DNA of 64,000 nt, from assembly GCF_000764185.1 (NCBI RefSeq), contig NZ_JQEC01000042.1, positions 1-64,000 on the forward strand, read 5' to 3'. The notes below the pieces were generated by a model, which worked only from the letters and a program-made list of their open reading frames with translations, searched no databases and had not been told where the DNA came from. The stretch comes from Colwellia psychrerythraea (GTDB lineage Bacteria > Pseudomonadota > Gammaproteobacteria > Enterobacterales > Alteromonadaceae). Below, piece after piece: positions 38,336 to 46,460 of this stretch (its first letter is position 1; each line of letters opens with the position of its first letter). The position numbers and the translations under genes were made by a program.

Positions 38336-39445
38336 TTGCTGTTTGCTCTTCCTTCGCAGGCAGAGCAAAACAATCGTAATGAAAGTGTCCAAAAAAAGAA
38401 CCGCGCAAAACTCAGTGACGTACAAAAAGCTATTTCACAGCAAGAATCTAATATTTTTGATGCCAACAAACAGCGCAGTATTCTAGAACAGCAACTAAAA
38501 AATGATGACTTAGCGATTGCAAAAGTGGCTAAAGCGATCAACAAAATAGAAGTTGACCTGATCACCACTCAAGATAAAATATCTACTTTAGCAATAGAGA
38601 AGAAACAGCTAACTATTGCCAAACAAAAGCAAGAAAACTTATTGGCGCAACAACTTAGATCTGCATACACTACTGGTCAGCATGATTACCTCAAGTTATT
38701 ACTTAATCAAGATCAAAGTGAAAAAATTCAACGTACCATTAGTTACTATCAATATTTAAATCAGGCAAGAATGAAGGAGATTGATAAGTTTCAAGCTACC
38801 ATCGCCCAACTTTTACAAGTGAGCACAGAACATCAAGCACAAATTGAGCACTTGCAGCAACTAAAAGAAAAGCAATTACAGCAAGGTAATCAATTAAGAG
38901 CGAATAAAAGCCAGCGAAGTAAAACGCTTAAAAAATTGAGTCGTACTTTACTTTCCAGCCAACAACAATTGAATAAGCTCAAAGCTGAAGAAAACAATTT
39001 AAATCAAGCCTTAAGCAAACTTGCAGCAATTATCCAAGCAGAAATTGATTTAACCGGTTTAAGTAAATTAAAGCGAAAGTTATCCTGGCCAGTTAAAGGT
39101 CGAATGTTGCATCGCTTTGGTACACGAAAGCAAGGTTATTTAAAATGGAAAGGCGTATTAATTACAGCGCCAATTAGTCGTCAAGTACAAACAATCCACA
39201 ATGGCACTGTATTGTTTTCAGATTGGCTGAAAGGTTATGGTTTATTGACTGTAATTGATCATGGTAACGGCTATATGAGCCTTTACGCCCATAATCAAAC
39301 CTTATTAAAATCAGTTGGTGATCGTGTCGAAACAGGGGAACCAATAGCCTTAGTAGGGCAAAGTGGCGGCCAAGAACAGTCAGGGCTGTACTTTGAAATT
39401 CGTCACCAAGGAAAAGCGCTTAACCCTAAGTTATGGTGTCGGTAG
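38336..39445 (+). CDS. envC: Murein hydrolase activator EnvC (start codon uncertain)
   Basis: Periplasmic coiled-coil activator of the amidases AmiA and AmiB at the septum. The mature part has a long coiled coil (about residues 25-220) and a C-terminal LytM domain ('WPVKGRMLHRFGTRKQG', 'VIDHGNGYMSLYAHN', 'GLYFEIRHQGKALNPKLW') that lacks some zinc ligands, as expected for an activator. Coordinates start at the only standard start codon in frame, a TTG. However, the open frame continues upstream to 38225 and encodes the missing signal peptide ('KYLSNIATASLLIISLLFAL'). The true start must lie upstream at a rare codon, or the ATG at 38259 is joined by a one-base frameshift in a T5 run. Confidence 0.93.
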   Translation: MLFALPSQAEQNNRNESVQKKNRAKLSDVQKAISQQESNIFDANKQRSILEQQLKNDDLAIAKVAKAINKIEVDLITTQDKISTLAIEKKQLTIAKQKQENLLAQQLRSAYTTGQHDYLKLLLNQDQSEKIQRTISYYQYLNQARMKEIDKFQATIAQLLQVSTEHQAQIEHLQQLKEKQLQQGNQLRANKSQRSKTLKKLSRTLLSSQQQLNKLKAEENNLNQALSKLAAIIQAEIDLTGLSKLKRKLSWPVKGRMLHRFGTRKQGYLKWKGVLITAPISRQVQTIHNGTVLFSDWLKGYGLLTVIDHGNGYMSLYAHNQTLLKSVGDRVETGEPIALVGQSGGQEQSGLYFEIRHQGKALNPKLWCR

Positions 39446-39598
39446 TTAGTTTATACCACCTAAACTGAATATAGAAATTAACAGTGATTTATCCACAGCG
39501 AATTTAAATTGCAGCTGCTAACTAAATCTCTATATTTTTTTGTTAAATAACTGCTAGGCTTACTTATTATAATAATTAAAAAAGACAACTATCACTCA

Positions 39599-40378
39599 GT
39601 GCAAAATACCCTTTTAAAAGAAATTTTTCTTTCTCTCTCTGCTGTGTTGCTAGGTTTTATCCTACTTAACGCTCAAGCCCAAGCACAAACCAACCGAGTA
39701 GCCATTGTTATCGATGACATGGGTTACCGTTATACTGATAAACACGCGTTAACTTTACCTGGCGCTATCACTTATGCCTTTTTGCCACACACAACTTACG
39801 GTAAAAAACTTGCCAAACAAGCTAATAATGACGACCATGATGTTTTAATCCATATCCCTATGGAGGCAGAAAATAGAAAGAAGTTAGGTCCTGGTGCTCT
39901 TACAAGTAATATGAATGAAGACGCTATAAAAAAAAGTTTAACTGCATCATTTGCCGAAATTCCTTTTGCTATTGGTATTAATAATCATATGGGTAGTTAT
40001 CTCACGCAACTATACCAACCAATGGCTTGGACCATGGATTTTTTAAAGCAACATCAGTTATTATTCTTAGACAGTAAAACAAGCTCACGCTCAAAAGCGG
40101 AACAAGCGGCTATTGATTATGGTGTGCCCGTTCATTCGAGACATGTTTTCTTGGACAATGAATTAACAGATAAATATATAAGTCAGCAATTTGAACAACT
40201 TATTAACTTATCTCAAAAGCATCAAATGGCAATTGCAATTGCCCACCCTCACCCTGAAACGATAGCCGCTTTAAACAAACTGATCCCTACGTTAAAGTTT
40301 CATGGCATTGAACTGGTCTCTTTATCAAGCTTATATCCAGCGCCACATGACAATAATCTCATATTGAGTAGTGATTAG
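39599..40378 (+). CDS. Divergent polysaccharide deacetylase family protein (YibQ-like)
   Basis: A 259-residue exported protein of the divergent polysaccharide deacetylase 2 family. The signal peptide ends near 'NAQAQAQ' (about residue 29). Family blocks are 'VAIVIDDMGYR' (metal-binding Asp-Asp), 'DVLIHIPMEAE', 'GINNHMGSYLTQ' and 'LFLDSKTSSRS'. It follows envC, as yibQ does in E. coli. The substrate, presumably a glycan in the envelope, is not established. The start is a GTG at 39599 with a weak ribosome binding site. Confidence 0.93.
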   Translation: MQNTLLKEIFLSLSAVLLGFILLNAQAQAQTNRVAIVIDDMGYRYTDKHALTLPGAITYAFLPHTTYGKKLAKQANNDDHDVLIHIPMEAENRKKLGPGALTSNMNEDAIKKSLTASFAEIPFAIGINNHMGSYLTQLYQPMAWTMDFLKQHQLLFLDSKTSSRSKAEQAAIDYGVPVHSRHVFLDNELTDKYISQQFEQLINLSQKHQMAIAIAHPHPETIAALNKLIPTLKFHGIELVSLSSLYPAPHDNNLILSSD

Positions 40379-40480
40379 CTTTTGAGAGAAATAAAATTAA
40401 CTAATCTAAACTATGGATAAGCAGCACTTGCTCAAGATTCCCCTATATCCGATCCTCAGCGTTAAAATTTAGATAAATAA

Positions 40481-40534
40481 CCTGTTATTCACAAACGTTT
40501 TGCCTTGATAATCGGATAAATTGAAACATTGATA
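40481..40534 (-). repeat. Dispersed intergenic repeat, copy A
   Basis: Read on the minus strand, this 54-nt segment matches 57179-57231 with five mismatches and one indel. The shared block includes TATCAAGGCAAAACGTTT exactly. It lies in the 292-bp gap between convergent yibQ and the serine protease gene, where no other feature was seen. Weaker similarity extends about 25 bp on both sides. Confidence 0.8.
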
Positions 40535-40670
40535 GGCTCTATCGTCACTTAATTTTGTTGCTAACAATCTAAGTTGTTGTGTTTACTTAAACATCAAATA
40601 CTCATTATCTAGAGTTCAGGTTAACTAAGTTTAAACATCGAATGTCCAACCAAAATTGACCTATACCTAG

Positions 40671-41435
40671 CTATAATTGAATATTATTTTCTCTAAGTAT
40701 TTGATGTAAAAATTTTACTGGGATTGCGTAAGTTATACCGCTAGGGTTACTAATAACCGCTTCTTTAGTCGCCTGTACAAATACTTTATTGATTATGCCA
40801 ACCACATGCCCTGTTTTCATATCATACATAGCGCTGCCACTATTTCCTGGGTAAGCAGTTGCATCAAGCTGATAAACTAGGTAAGGGTTGCGCATGCGTT
40901 TTAGCATTTTTAAATTAATTTGCTCAGCTGATACGGCTGGTACAACTGTTGGTGTAGTACTCGCTATAATGCCTCGGTGAGTTACCGGATATAAGCCAAG
41001 CACACCGCCAATAGGAAAACCGGTAAAAGCAATATAACTGCCATCTGCAATAAAATCACCACTGGCCAATTTCATTGCTGGTAAAGCTGGCCCTGACACT
41101 TTTAAAATAGCTAAATCATATAAGCTTGAGGTGGCAACTATCTCAGCCTCCCTCACTTTCGCATTCCTACCAGAGCCTACAAAAATGGCCATTTTTTGTA
41201 GTAAGCTTTCATTTAACAGTGTAGGTAGTACGTGATCATTAGTGACTATATAAGTGCCATCACCAATCACAAACCCTGTCCCCCGCAAAATATTTTGCGG
41301 CCGGCTCGTCGGTGTATGAATACCAATACCAACAACTGCTGGTTTAATTTTAGCAACAATATCAACAAACTCAGCTTGAGTATTTGCCATAAAAAATAAG
41401 GCAATAAAACTAAGCACTTGTATGACACGTATCAT
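40671..41435 (-). CDS. Exported trypsin-like serine protease without PDZ domain
   Basis: A 254-residue protein with a signal peptide ending near 'MANTQAEF'. Chymotrypsin-fold S1C protease domain with an apparently complete triad: His in 'YIVTNDHVLP', Asp in 'SLYDLAILKV', Ser in 'AYPGNSGSAMYD'. The C-terminus 'GITYAIPVKFLHQILREN' ends the protease domain directly, so there is no PDZ domain as in DegP or DegS. It may be a periplasmic quality-control protease with restricted specificity. It is alone, convergent with yibQ. Confidence 0.92.
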   Translation of the reverse strand: MIRVIQVLSFIALFFMANTQAEFVDIVAKIKPAVVGIGIHTPTSRPQNILRGTGFVIGDGTYIVTNDHVLPTLLNESLLQKMAIFVGSGRNAKVREAEIVATSSLYDLAILKVSGPALPAMKLASGDFIADGSYIAFTGFPIGGVLGLYPVTHRGIIASTTPTVVPAVSAEQINLKMLKRMRNPYLVYQLDATAYPGNSGSAMYDMKTGHVVGIINKVFVQATKEAVISNPSGITYAIPVKFLHQILRENNIQL

Positions 41436-41632
41436 ATTTTTCCCTCATAATTTAACTGATATTGCTTATCCAAAACAAAGTCTACCTTAAAGCATGTTGC
41501 ATAGAAAAGTTATTCGCCAATATCTTCTAGCGATATATTTCGCAAAATTGCTAACTTTGTACATAATTAAGGTTTAAGCCTGCTCAATATATCGAAGTAT
41601 AGTTCTATGCATTGCTATTAAGGGGGAGTTAA

Positions 41633-42472
41633 ATGAATAAGACTATTGTACCTATCCTAGCTGGTGGTGGTACTCGGTTGCCAGCCCACTTGGGTGTATT
41701 AAAAGCCCTTGAGTTACTCGACATCCCATTTGATGATTTAGTTGGGGTATCAGGTGGCAGTATTATCGCTAGTTTTTATGCTGCCGGTCTACCGCTGCAT
41801 GATATCAAGAAAATTGCATTACAAACAAACTACAATCAATTTCGAGAATTTTCATTACTCAAGCTCATTCGCCATGGCGGTTTGAGCTCAGGTGACGCCT
41901 TTGAACGTTGGGTAGATAAAAACCTACAAGGTAAAACTTTCGCTCAATTAGACCGAAACCTTCATATTGTTGCTACCGATGTCACTAATGGAAAACCGGT
42001 CATCTTTGACGCTGAATTAACCCCTGATATGAAAGTTTCCCAAGCGGTGAGGTTTTCCATGTCTATTCCGCTAGTTTTTAGTTTTAAATCCTTTGGCAAA
42101 CGTATCATGGTTGATGGCAGCATATTATCTGAAGATGCCTTACACAGAGACTGGGACCATAAAGGTACACCGGTACTCTGTTTTCGCTTACGTGGTGAAC
42201 ATGAATATGACCAGCTTAATGTTAACGGCTTCTTTCCTATTTTTAATTATGTAACCTTACTCATTCGCACTTTTATGACCACTATTTCCCGTGAATACAT
42301 TAACGAAAACTTTTGGCACAACACTATAGTGATTAACATAGGCGAGCATTCCGCGGTTGATTTTAAAATGACGAAAGAGCAAAAACACCAGTTATATAAA
42401 ATAGGTTTTCAAACCGCAATGGAGGTTATTCCAATAAAAGTAAATATGACAACACATCAAATAGCGCATTAA
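41633..42472 (+). CDS. Patatin-like phospholipase
   Basis: A 279-residue lipid acyl hydrolase with a Ser-Asp dyad. The oxyanion hole is 'LAGGGTRLPAHLGVLKAL', the nucleophile elbow 'LVGVSGGSIIASFYA' (GxSxG, Ser about residue 42), and the catalytic Asp probably 'IMVDGSILSEDA' (DG-S in place of DGG). There is no signal peptide. The ATG follows a strong GGGGAG. It ends 99 bp before the acyl-CoA ligase and shares its strand, so it may supply or remove acyl chains for the same pathway; that link is inferred from position only. Confidence 0.93.
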   Translation: MNKTIVPILAGGGTRLPAHLGVLKALELLDIPFDDLVGVSGGSIIASFYAAGLPLHDIKKIALQTNYNQFREFSLLKLIRHGGLSSGDAFERWVDKNLQGKTFAQLDRNLHIVATDVTNGKPVIFDAELTPDMKVSQAVRFSMSIPLVFSFKSFGKRIMVDGSILSEDALHRDWDHKGTPVLCFRLRGEHEYDQLNVNGFFPIFNYVTLLIRTFMTTISREYINENFWHNTIVINIGEHSAVDFKMTKEQKHQLYKIGFQTAMEVIPIKVNMTTHQIAH

Positions 42473-42571
42473 CTTATAAGCATTTATTGAACTCCTACTT
42501 GCCTACATCACTCTTTCGCGGTCATAATAGCCTTGATAAAAATGCTATAAATTAAATTTTCAGGATGACAG

Positions 42572-44176
42572 ATGACCACCTTTGTTCATGAGCTTATTAG
42601 CCATAGCGCACAACGCTCTCCCGATGCCACTGCGCTACAAATAAAGAATAGCCAGTTTAGTTATGCCCAGCTTAATGAAAAAGTAAACCAGCTAGCGCTA
42701 ACTTATTCGTCATTAGCAATCATGCAAGGTGATCGAATAGGCATTTACTTAGCGAAGAACTTAGAGAATGTGCAGAGCATGTTCGCCTGCTCAGTAATAG
42801 GCGCCGTTTTTGTCCCCATCAATCCCGTGTTAAAAGCCCCACAAGTTCAATATATAGTCAATAATTGTCAAGTCAAACTGTTGATCACCAATCGCGCTAG
42901 ACTCACAGCAATGGTTCCTTCGTTAGGTCTTTGTACCGAGCTAAAAACGATTATTGTCGTTGATGCAAGTGAGCAAGAATTACAGAGTATTGTCTATCCA
43001 CCCTCAATTAACATACTGAGTTGGCAGTCTTTTAACTATCAAAAAAAATCAGTCAACGCTTTACCAAAAGCAAGAAGCTCAGATGACCTTGCTGCCATAT
43101 TATATACTTCAGGTAGTACTGGTCTGCCCAAAGGTATAATGCTAAGTCATAAAAATATTGTTCTTGGCGCGAAATCTGTTGGCCAATATTTGCAACTGAC
43201 CGCTGATGATAATATTCTCGCGGTATTACCGCTAAGTTTTGACTATGGCCTAAATCAATTAACCAGTTGTTTATTAGTAGGAGCAAGGTGTGTATTGCTC
43301 GATTATTTATTAGCGAACGATGTTGTTAAAGCCATCAGTCAATATGGAATTACTGGCTTAGCTGCTGTGCCCCCCTTATGGACTCAGCTTAGTAAAGCTG
43401 CCTGGCCTGATAACTGTGCAAGTTCAATTCGATATTTCACTAACTCTGGGGGTGTGCTACCGCTGTCAACTTTAGCGTCACTAAGACAAAATATGCCACA
43501 AGCAAAACCTTATCTCATGTACGGTTTAACTGAAGCTTTCCGTTCTAGTTTTTTATCCCCTGAGGAAATAGACAATAGACCCAATTCCATTGGCAAGGCT
43601 ATCCCTCATGCCGAAATTCTAATTTTACGAGAAGATGGTAGCAGTTGTGACGATAATGAGGTCGGCGAATTAGTTCATATAGGTCCGTTAGTGACATTAG
43701 GTTACTGGCAGAACCTGTCAGCAACAACAGAGCGCTTTAAAAACACACCTAGGCAAGCGTTCAACGTCAACAACACGGAATTGGCGGTATTTTCGGGAGA
43801 TTTTGTTAAGCGTGATGCTGATGGCTTCCTCTATTTTGTCTCCAGAAAAGATACCATGATTAAAACGTCTGGCTACCGGGTTAGTCCAACTGAAATAGAG
43901 TCTGTTTTATTAGGGCTACCACAAGTCAGTGAAGCCGTTGTTATACCCAGGCCTTCTGTTGAGCTAGGTCAATTAATTATCGCTCTCATTGTCAGCACAA
44001 GCAATGAACAAGCGTTAACTAAGAAAAGTATACTCAAACAATGCCAACTCAACTTACCTAATTATATGGTACCAAAAGAGATTATATTCTTAAGTGAATT
44101 ACCTCGTAATGCCAATGGTAAAGTTGATTCTAAGCGCTTAGAAATGCAATATAGCCAAACAATAAATATTAACTAA
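42572..44176 (+). CDS. AMP-dependent acyl-CoA ligase, exosortase-A-associated type
   Basis: A 534-residue ANL-superfamily adenylating enzyme. Motifs: P-loop 'YTSGSTGLPKGIMLSHK' (about residues 176-192), 'YGLTEAFRSSFLSPEE', 'SGDFVKRDADGFLYFVSRKD' and the C-terminal catalytic Lys in 'PRNANGKVDSKRL'. The 'TEAFRSSFL' variant and the gene order match the acyl-CoA ligase family found with exosortase A loci. It activates a carboxylic acid to an acyl-AMP and then a thioester; the substrate is unknown. It is followed after 31 bp by the PLP decarboxylase, as in those loci. No carrier-protein gene is visible between them. Confidence 0.9.
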   Translation: MTTFVHELISHSAQRSPDATALQIKNSQFSYAQLNEKVNQLALTYSSLAIMQGDRIGIYLAKNLENVQSMFACSVIGAVFVPINPVLKAPQVQYIVNNCQVKLLITNRARLTAMVPSLGLCTELKTIIVVDASEQELQSIVYPPSINILSWQSFNYQKKSVNALPKARSSDDLAAILYTSGSTGLPKGIMLSHKNIVLGAKSVGQYLQLTADDNILAVLPLSFDYGLNQLTSCLLVGARCVLLDYLLANDVVKAISQYGITGLAAVPPLWTQLSKAAWPDNCASSIRYFTNSGGVLPLSTLASLRQNMPQAKPYLMYGLTEAFRSSFLSPEEIDNRPNSIGKAIPHAEILILREDGSSCDDNEVGELVHIGPLVTLGYWQNLSATTERFKNTPRQAFNVNNTELAVFSGDFVKRDADGFLYFVSRKDTMIKTSGYRVSPTEIESVLLGLPQVSEAVVIPRPSVELGQLIIALIVSTSNEQALTKKSILKQCQLNLPNYMVPKEIIFLSELPRNANGKVDSKRLEMQYSQTININ

Positions 44177-44207
44177 CCTAAAATAACTGATAACAACTGG
44201 TAGCAAT

Positions 44208-45458
44208 ATGACTCAATCAGCACCTATTTTACAAACCTCACTCAAAAACTTCTCTCCACAAGCCAATGAACTCAGTGTTGGCGACATCTCCATTAGCAAA
44301 ATTGACAAGCTCACCGGTAGTACACCTTTTTATGCCTATGATCGTCAGCTCATAATCAATAGAGTGACACAATTACTGACTAGCTTACCAAAACAAATAT
44401 CAGTTCATTATGCAATCAAAGCAAATCCTTACCCCAGCTTAGTTCAATTGATGGCAGAACATGTTTCAGGCTTTGATGTTGCTTCAAAAAAAGAGATGCT
44501 GCTGGCTATTCAAACTGGAATACCCGTTAATAACATTAGTTTCGCTGGTCCAGGAAAAAGTGTTGACGATATTGAAGGGGCTATCATTGCCGGAGTAACT
44601 TTACATGTCGAGTCGGTTGGTGAAATAGCTAAAGTAGAAGTTGCTGCAAGAGCATTAAACCTTAAAGCTAATATAGCCATTAGAGTAAACCCTAAATTCG
44701 AACTTAAATCCTCTGGCATGAAAATGTCTGGCGGAGCAAAACCTTTTGGTATTGATGAAGAAGAAGTCCCTCGAGTACTCAAAAACTTGCCTCTAGAATA
44801 CATAAAATTACGCGGTTTTCATATTTTTGCCGGCTCACAAAACCTCAATGCAAAGGCAATAATTTCAGCCCAACAACAAACATTCGCCTTAGCACAACAG
44901 TTAGTAGCGTTATCAACTCAGGTGACTGGCGTTAAAATAGATTACCTTAATATCGGTGGCGGCTTTGGCGTGCCTTACTTTGCTAACGAACAACCACTGG
45001 ACGTTGCTTTAATAGCCGACAATTTACAAACACTGATACAGCAATATGCAAGTTTAGTTGATGGTTTAGAGCTAATCCTAGAGTTAGGCCGTTATTTGGT
45101 TGCTGAAGCGGGTATTTATGTTTGTAAAGTGGTTGATAAAAAACTTTCTCGTGGCACCACCTATTTAGTCTGTGATGGCGGCTTACATCACCACCTTGCA
45201 AATTCAGGTAATTTTGGCCAAGTAATTAGAAAAAATTATCCGCTTGCCATAGGTAATAAACTCAATAATAAGGAACTAGAGCAAGTTAATATAGTCGGCC
45301 CTTTATGTACGCCACTCGATATTTTAGCCGATAAAATTCAGCTACCTAAGGCAAATCTAGGCGACTATGTTGTAGTTTTTCAATCTGGCGCTTATGGCGC
45401 TTCAGCCAGCCCTAAGGACTTTCTTAGTCAGCCAAACCTAAGAGAAATACTACTGTAG
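44208..45458 (+). CDS. PLP-dependent decarboxylase, exosortase-A-associated type
   Basis: A 416-residue fold-type III decarboxylase related to diaminopimelate and ornithine decarboxylases. The PLP-binding Lys is in 'VHYAIKANPYPSL' (about residue 68). The phosphate-binding glycines are in 'NIGGGFGVPYF', and the active-site Cys region is 'LVCDGGLHHHLANSG'. The C-terminal 'VVVFQSGAYGASASPKDFL' is typical of the exosortase-associated subgroup rather than LysA. It sits between the acyl-CoA ligase and the GNAT-like acyltransferase. It would produce an amine or modified amino acid that the acyltransferase could acylate. The substrate is not predictable. Confidence 0.9.
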   Translation: MTQSAPILQTSLKNFSPQANELSVGDISISKIDKLTGSTPFYAYDRQLIINRVTQLLTSLPKQISVHYAIKANPYPSLVQLMAEHVSGFDVASKKEMLLAIQTGIPVNNISFAGPGKSVDDIEGAIIAGVTLHVESVGEIAKVEVAARALNLKANIAIRVNPKFELKSSGMKMSGGAKPFGIDEEEVPRVLKNLPLEYIKLRGFHIFAGSQNLNAKAIISAQQQTFALAQQLVALSTQVTGVKIDYLNIGGGFGVPYFANEQPLDVALIADNLQTLIQQYASLVDGLELILELGRYLVAEAGIYVCKVVDKKLSRGTTYLVCDGGLHHHLANSGNFGQVIRKNYPLAIGNKLNNKELEQVNIVGPLCTPLDILADKIQLPKANLGDYVVVFQSGAYGASASPKDFLSQPNLREILL

Positions 45459-45547
45459 AGGTCATCTAAACAATAATTATAGCTAAACTGGGTTAACGGC
45501 TATACTGGTATTAACCTAGTTATTTACAATTTCATCGTGGAATAATA

Positions 45548-46390
45548 ATGAACTGGAATAAACGATTATTAAGCACACCGGTGATTGCTACTATCACTAA
45601 AAAAATTGTCTCTGCTAAGGCCAGTAGAGAAGCGCATAGTATTTCAGATCATTTCACCCAATTTTTACAACCTTATATAGCCTCAGATCAACATTTAAAA
45701 GAAGAAGCATTTAAAATTCGTCATAATGTTTACTGTGAGGAGCTGGCTTTTGAAGATGTTAGAAAAGATGGTCAAGAAACAGATGAATTTGATCCTCAAT
45801 CACTCTTTTCTTTAATTAAGCACAAACCTTCAGAAACATTTACCAGCTGTGTAAGATTGGTTACTTCAAGTGGCCCTGATGAATTACTACCGATAGAAAA
45901 ATACTGTATGGACTCAATCACCAATGAAGAGCTTAGTCCTGAGCGCTTTAATCGCGCTGAAATAGCAGAAATATCACGCTTAGCTGTTAAGTCAGACTTT
46001 CGTCGTCGTAAAGCAGATACGTTTAAAGGCTCTGGCACAGGTGTAATTAGTGAAATTAGCTATTCGGAAACAGAATTACGTTGCTTCCCTTTTATTGCTA
46101 TTGGTTTATACATGGCTGCAGCAACCATGGGCATGAATACAGGAATTCGCCATGTTTATGTCATGATGGAACCTCGACTTGCCCGCAGCATGAAATTCAT
46201 TGGCATTACCTTTCAGCAACTTGGTCCACCAATTGATTATCACGGTTTGCGGGCACCTTATTATATTAACCCTGAAATCTTTATGAAAAACCTTTCACCT
46301 GGATTTAAAAGCCTTTATAGAACCATTGAAAAAGACATTTGTTTGCAACTGAATCAACTAGATTTAGCTAAAGGTAATAAAGCAACTTAA
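45548..46390 (+). CDS. PEP-CTERM/exosortase-associated acyltransferase (GNAT/LuxI-like)
   Basis: A 280-residue protein whose signature 'FKIRHNVYCEELAFE' (about residues 57-71), followed by 'EIAEISRLAVKSDFRRRK' and 'MEPRLARSMKFIGITFQQLG', is that of the exosortase-system-associated acyltransferase family. The fold is related to acyl-homoserine-lactone synthases and N-acyl amino acid synthases such as FeeM. Such enzymes transfer an acyl group from CoA or ACP to an amine. It lies 89 bp after the PLP decarboxylase and before the FAD oxidase, all on one strand. No PEP-CTERM protein or exosortase is in the window, so a role in a stand-alone N-acyl metabolite pathway is plausible. Confidence 0.9.
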   Translation: MNWNKRLLSTPVIATITKKIVSAKASREAHSISDHFTQFLQPYIASDQHLKEEAFKIRHNVYCEELAFEDVRKDGQETDEFDPQSLFSLIKHKPSETFTSCVRLVTSSGPDELLPIEKYCMDSITNEELSPERFNRAEIAEISRLAVKSDFRRRKADTFKGSGTGVISEISYSETELRCFPFIAIGLYMAAATMGMNTGIRHVYVMMEPRLARSMKFIGITFQQLGPPIDYHGLRAPYYINPEIFMKNLSPGFKSLYRTIEKDICLQLNQLDLAKGNKAT

Positions 46391-46435
46391 TGTAGTTACC
46401 CTTAACCAAAGAGTAAACAACTTCACCCACCAAAC

Positions 46436-46449
46436 AGCGGTTAACCGCT
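46436..46449. promoter_or_regulatory. 14-bp perfect palindrome before the FAD oxidase gene
   Basis: AGCGGTTAACCGCT is fully palindromic and ends 11 bp before the start ATG at 46461. It could be an operator or an RNA hairpin occluding the ribosome binding site; no clear Shine-Dalgarno is otherwise visible. Confidence 0.45.
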
Positions 46450-46460
46450 AAGTGCTCATC

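Noticed and set aside
38182..38568. 128-codon minus-strand frame over the start of envC
   Set aside because: It runs antisense to the envC coiled coil and has no homology pattern; a shadow of the real gene.
40446..40518. TATCCGAT / ATCGGATA inverted repeat
   Set aside because: Eight bases with a 57-bp spacer, partly inside the dispersed repeat; likely chance.
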